DNA from: Phoronis ovalis
Lineage: Eukaryota; Phoronida; Phoronidae
Assembly: GCA_028565635.1 (NCBI GenBank)
Contig: JAOXYB010064678.1
Span: 1 to 10,362, forward strand
Direction of reading: 5' to 3'
Length of the DNA: 10,362 bases
Part shown: piece after piece, positions 8,132 to 10,362 of the stretch
How the letters are laid out: every line of letters begins with the position of its first letter
Position numbering within the stretch: the stretch's first letter is position 1
Position numbers and translations under genes: made by a program
The notes under the pieces: generated by a model
Seen by the model: the letters and a program-made list of their open reading frames with translations, nothing else
Told to the model about the DNA's origin: nothing
Database searches by the model: none

Positions 8132-8635
8132 CATTATCTAGGCTCATTGCTTGCTTACTCCAATGTCAATTAAGATTTCAAGGTACGCAAAGGCTCCCAA
8201 GGCAAGGCTATTGCATGAGCAGCATATTATTATAATAAACTCTATAAAATATGGAAGTCCAACCTCTTAGGCATATGAAAGTAAAGAAGTTTCAAGGAAC
8301 GTTTGAAAAACAGTATCTTGTATGAGGCAGAAACTCGGACCGTGTCTTTAGTACTACAAAAACGGAAAGGTGAAGCATAAACCCACAAGCGCACATGCTA
8401 TGGAAAATTATTGATGTTACCGTGCGACAGCACTATAAAAATGAGATACTGTACTGAAGTCTGCCAAAGCATCGACAAGTTTCCCATCCACAAGGCAAAA
8501 TCATTAAAGCATTTACTCCGACACTAGTCAAATCATGGAAGAATTGGAGAAGCTATGAACAAGCTTAATTTGAAGGTTTTGCGGCTTCCGGCCAAGGCCG
8601 ACTGATGATTTTATTGATATTAATTTTGATTTGTA
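8132..8635 (+). mobile_element. Decayed LINE (non-LTR retrotransposon), reverse-transcriptase C-terminal part
   Basis: Translated piecewise, this matches the order of conserved words in the thumb and C-terminal region of many invertebrate LINE reverse transcriptases. Y-L-G-S is at 8135-8146; KLYKIWKSNLL at 8237-8269 (usual form: L-x-x-I-W-K-S-x-L); SILYEAETRTVSL at 8312-8350 (usual: S-v-L-L-Y-G-x-E-T-W-T-L). In the next frame come MLWKII...RQHYKNEILY at 8395-8454 and SLPK at 8458-8469, where TGA at 8455 stands where the family normally has a Gly codon. GFAASGQGRL is at 8575-8604. Several stops (for example 8276, 8455, 8565) and at least one frame change near 8381 show it is dead. The catalytic palm, with its Asp-Asp pair, is absent. 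The following TGATGATTTTATTGATATTA-type sequence looks like a decayed short-repeat 3' tail typical of LINEs. The clade is not resolved. Confidence 0.72.
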
Positions 8636-8639
8636 AATT

Positions 8640-9000
8640 GAGAGCTTAGAAGCATTTTTAAAATTTTATTTTTACATTATAATCGTTTAGGAATTATTTT
8701 GTTTAAAGTATATTTTTATATGCATACATTGCCTAATTTACATGGATGTTTGCGTAGAACTTAAATATAATTTAGGCATGTTATTTAAAAGTATGAAAAA
8801 CTATTGTATTTGTACGTATGCTAGTATTTCTACAGACTCTACATCAAAGTTTCAAAAATCTTTTGTACATTTGTAATAATTGCGACATTTAAATTCGATT
8901 GGTTTTAACATGCATTATTTACATTCTGCATGATTTAAGAAAGTAATTTTGTAACCAGTTGTGTGGAATGAACTTGCACTAACTATAGTCTGATATATGT
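8640..9000. other. Non-coding, nothing recognised
   Basis: AT-rich sequence with stops in all frames and no visible repeat or motif. It follows the probable 3' end of the LINE remnant. Confidence 0.5.
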
Positions 9001-9093
9001 ACATGTACTTTTCGCCCCTAAACGGTCGGTTTCTTGCCATTGTGCTTATGGTTGTTCCTGGCAATTACCTGATTGAAAGACGGCATAACGTGT

Positions 9094-9167
9094 GTATTTA
9101 CAGAAACTTAAAAAACTCATGTTACTTGTATACCAACAAAAAGGAAATTGTTTCTGTATGTAAATAC
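9094..9167. repeat. Imperfect inverted repeat, arms of 14 and 18 nt
   Basis: GTATTTACAGAAAC (9094-9107) pairs with GTTTCTGTATGTAAATAC (9150-9167); the right arm carries four extra bases (ATAC/GTAT). Symmetry continues weakly outward. The right flank holds CTTCGGCT twice in tandem (9169-9184) and then TATCCGGCAAGG. Open frames on both strands (8997-9218 plus, 9046-9246 minus) overlap the structure and I take them as by-products of it. It is probably a hairpin-type non-autonomous element or an inverted duplication. Confidence 0.5.
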
Positions 9168-9249
9168 GCTTCGGCTCTTCGGCTATCCGGCAAGGAAATC
9201 TCATTCTACATAAATTAATAGTTTTGAAATACATTTCTAATCGCATATT

Positions 9250-10071
9250 ACTGAAAATTATTGAGGATCAACCTGTTTGTAAAGCCCGTATTAGAAAAAA
9301 GTCTAATCAAGCTTTGGCATAACATTGAATCATTTTCTGAACAAAACATTCCCCTGCTTAAAGTGATCGAACACTCTTTATTTCAATTGGTACGTTTAAC
9401 TACTGTAACAATATAACTAAGTTCTTGTTCAATACAAATTTAAAATATGTTCCATTACATAACGAATATAGCGGAGTGTTGGGGTCTTTATAAGCTTAAA
9501 ACACAACACACGAAAAAGTTGAAGATTGCTATAAATATACATTTATGACATGCTCAACTCAAAAAACCTCGTAAATATATCTGTTTCGTTATGAAAATCC
9601 TTGGCCCAAACCCCGGAGCCTAAACTAAGTTTGACACATGAAATATCCTGAGTACATGCACTGGCGCTAACAGATATAAAACAGAAACAGTGCGAGTCAA
9701 GAATGAAATACTGAGATACAATTCAGGAAGACAAAATGTAGATTGGCAAGTCATACAATCATTGATAAGTAATCATCAAACAATATATGATAAAGCGACA
9801 GATGAGAGACATTTTTCGGCTAGAAACGCACTGTAAAAACAGAAACAGGTTACAAGTGGAGTTTTGAAGGTGTACAGACATATCATACTATATTACGGTA
9901 TTTCACAAACTTATTAGCTTAGCCCATGCTGTACTAAATAACTTGATAAATGTAATTCCCCTACAAAATTATAATGTTAATACTTTACAGTCTTATCGTC
10001 TCTTTTTCTTAACTTTGTTTCGTCCATAATTTTCCAACCATTTTCCTGGGCTTATCCTATAATAGTTACGC
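9250..10071. other. Non-coding, nothing recognised
   Basis: No frame, motif, tRNA-like box or clear repeat could be supported on either strand. Confidence 0.5.
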
Positions 10072-10256
10072 TTAGGGACTGGTCAGAAATTACCACGGGG
10101 GGGTGTTGGTGCAAACAGAATTTTTGTGCAAGGCAAAAGGGGGGGGTCATGAATTTTTGTGCACCACGAAAGGTGGGGGTTGTCATTTTTTTGCGCAGTG
10201 ATTCTTGAAAAATACCTTGATTTTCACTAACTAGTAGGAAAAGAGAGGATCCCTAA
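10072..10256. repeat. G-run tandem repeats inside a short terminal inverted repeat
   Basis: Runs of 7, 8 and 5 G lie at 10097-10103, 10139-10146 and 10175-10179. GAATTTTTGTGCA occurs at 10118-10130 and 10151-10163, with a degenerate third copy at about 10182-10197, giving a unit of about 33-42 bp. The block is bounded by TTAGGGA (10072-10078) and its exact reverse complement TCCCTAA (10250-10256). Dispersed sequences of this style (TTAGGGACTGGTC followed by G-runs and TCATGATTTTT-like words) occur in several invertebrate genomes as far as I recall; I could not check. A small non-autonomous transposable element is the likeliest reading. The G-runs are too far apart for a canonical four-run quadruplex. 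Confidence 0.55.
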
Positions 10257-10362
10257 ACAAGGAAAAATTAAAATAATTACAAAGGCAGCACACATAGCAG
10301 CAAGTCAACTTAATACCAAGTTACCCAGCAACTTAGAGAAATCAAATAGTATGAATGACAGT
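10257..10362. other. Non-coding end of window
   Basis: Short AT-rich sequence without recognisable features. Confidence 0.5.

Noticed and set aside
1-10362. tRNA genes, tRNA-derived SINEs and CRISPR arrays
   Set aside because: I looked for a B-box-like GGTTCGA on both strands and for regular spacer-repeat structure; neither was seen.

Overview
This window looks like nuclear DNA from an animal. It is strongly AT-rich, has no bacterial-style operons and no long continuous ORFs, and contains one short conserved exon with a good splice acceptor surrounded by kilobases of non-coding sequence, microsatellites and decayed transposon-like pieces. The exon and the style of the repeats would suit a marine invertebrate, with a mollusc such as a bivalve as my best guess. 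That is inference; nothing here proves the lineage.

Layout. 1-358 is AT-rich non-coding DNA. 359-830 holds a degenerate tandem array whose copies share a core resembling GCGCCATCTATATGTAAA and an upstream box TTGGCAAANTGNCAAAACTG. 841-4683 is non-coding and is best read as part of an upstream intron; it carries (TA)n, (CA)n, a 10-bp minisatellite, a TATTG-type pentamer repeat and a short perfect hairpin. 4684-4937 is the one convincing host-gene segment: the C-terminal exon of a short-chain dehydrogenase/reductase closely resembling sepiapterin reductase, the last enzyme of tetrahydrobiopterin synthesis. Earlier exons, including the NADPH-binding Rossmann part, were not found here.

4938-5860 is non-coding but unusually rich in palindromes and hairpins, as expected of hairpin-type non-autonomous DNA elements. 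5913-6118 is a short coding-like block in two frames, ending in a stop followed by a UTR-like tail and AATAAA; I do not recognise the protein. 6270-6970 holds nothing clear except an 8-bp inverted repeat. 6975-7457 has a long frame interrupted by three stops (unidentified coding remnant). 7706-7999 is a second open stretch, possibly the upstream part of the same retroelement as the next block. 8132-8635 is a decayed non-LTR retrotransposon (LINE) reverse-transcriptase C-terminus, recognisable piecewise across two frames. 8640-9000 and 9250-10070 appear empty. 9094-9167 is an imperfect hairpin and 10072-10256 a G-run repeat block bounded by a 7-bp inverted repeat.

Functionally, only the reductase exon is likely to belong to a working gene. 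The rest reads as intron or intergenic DNA shaped by old transposon insertions and simple-repeat expansion. I found no convincing new biological system; the items most worth checking are the unidentified coding block at 5913-6118, the palindrome cluster downstream of the exon and the tandem array at the left end.
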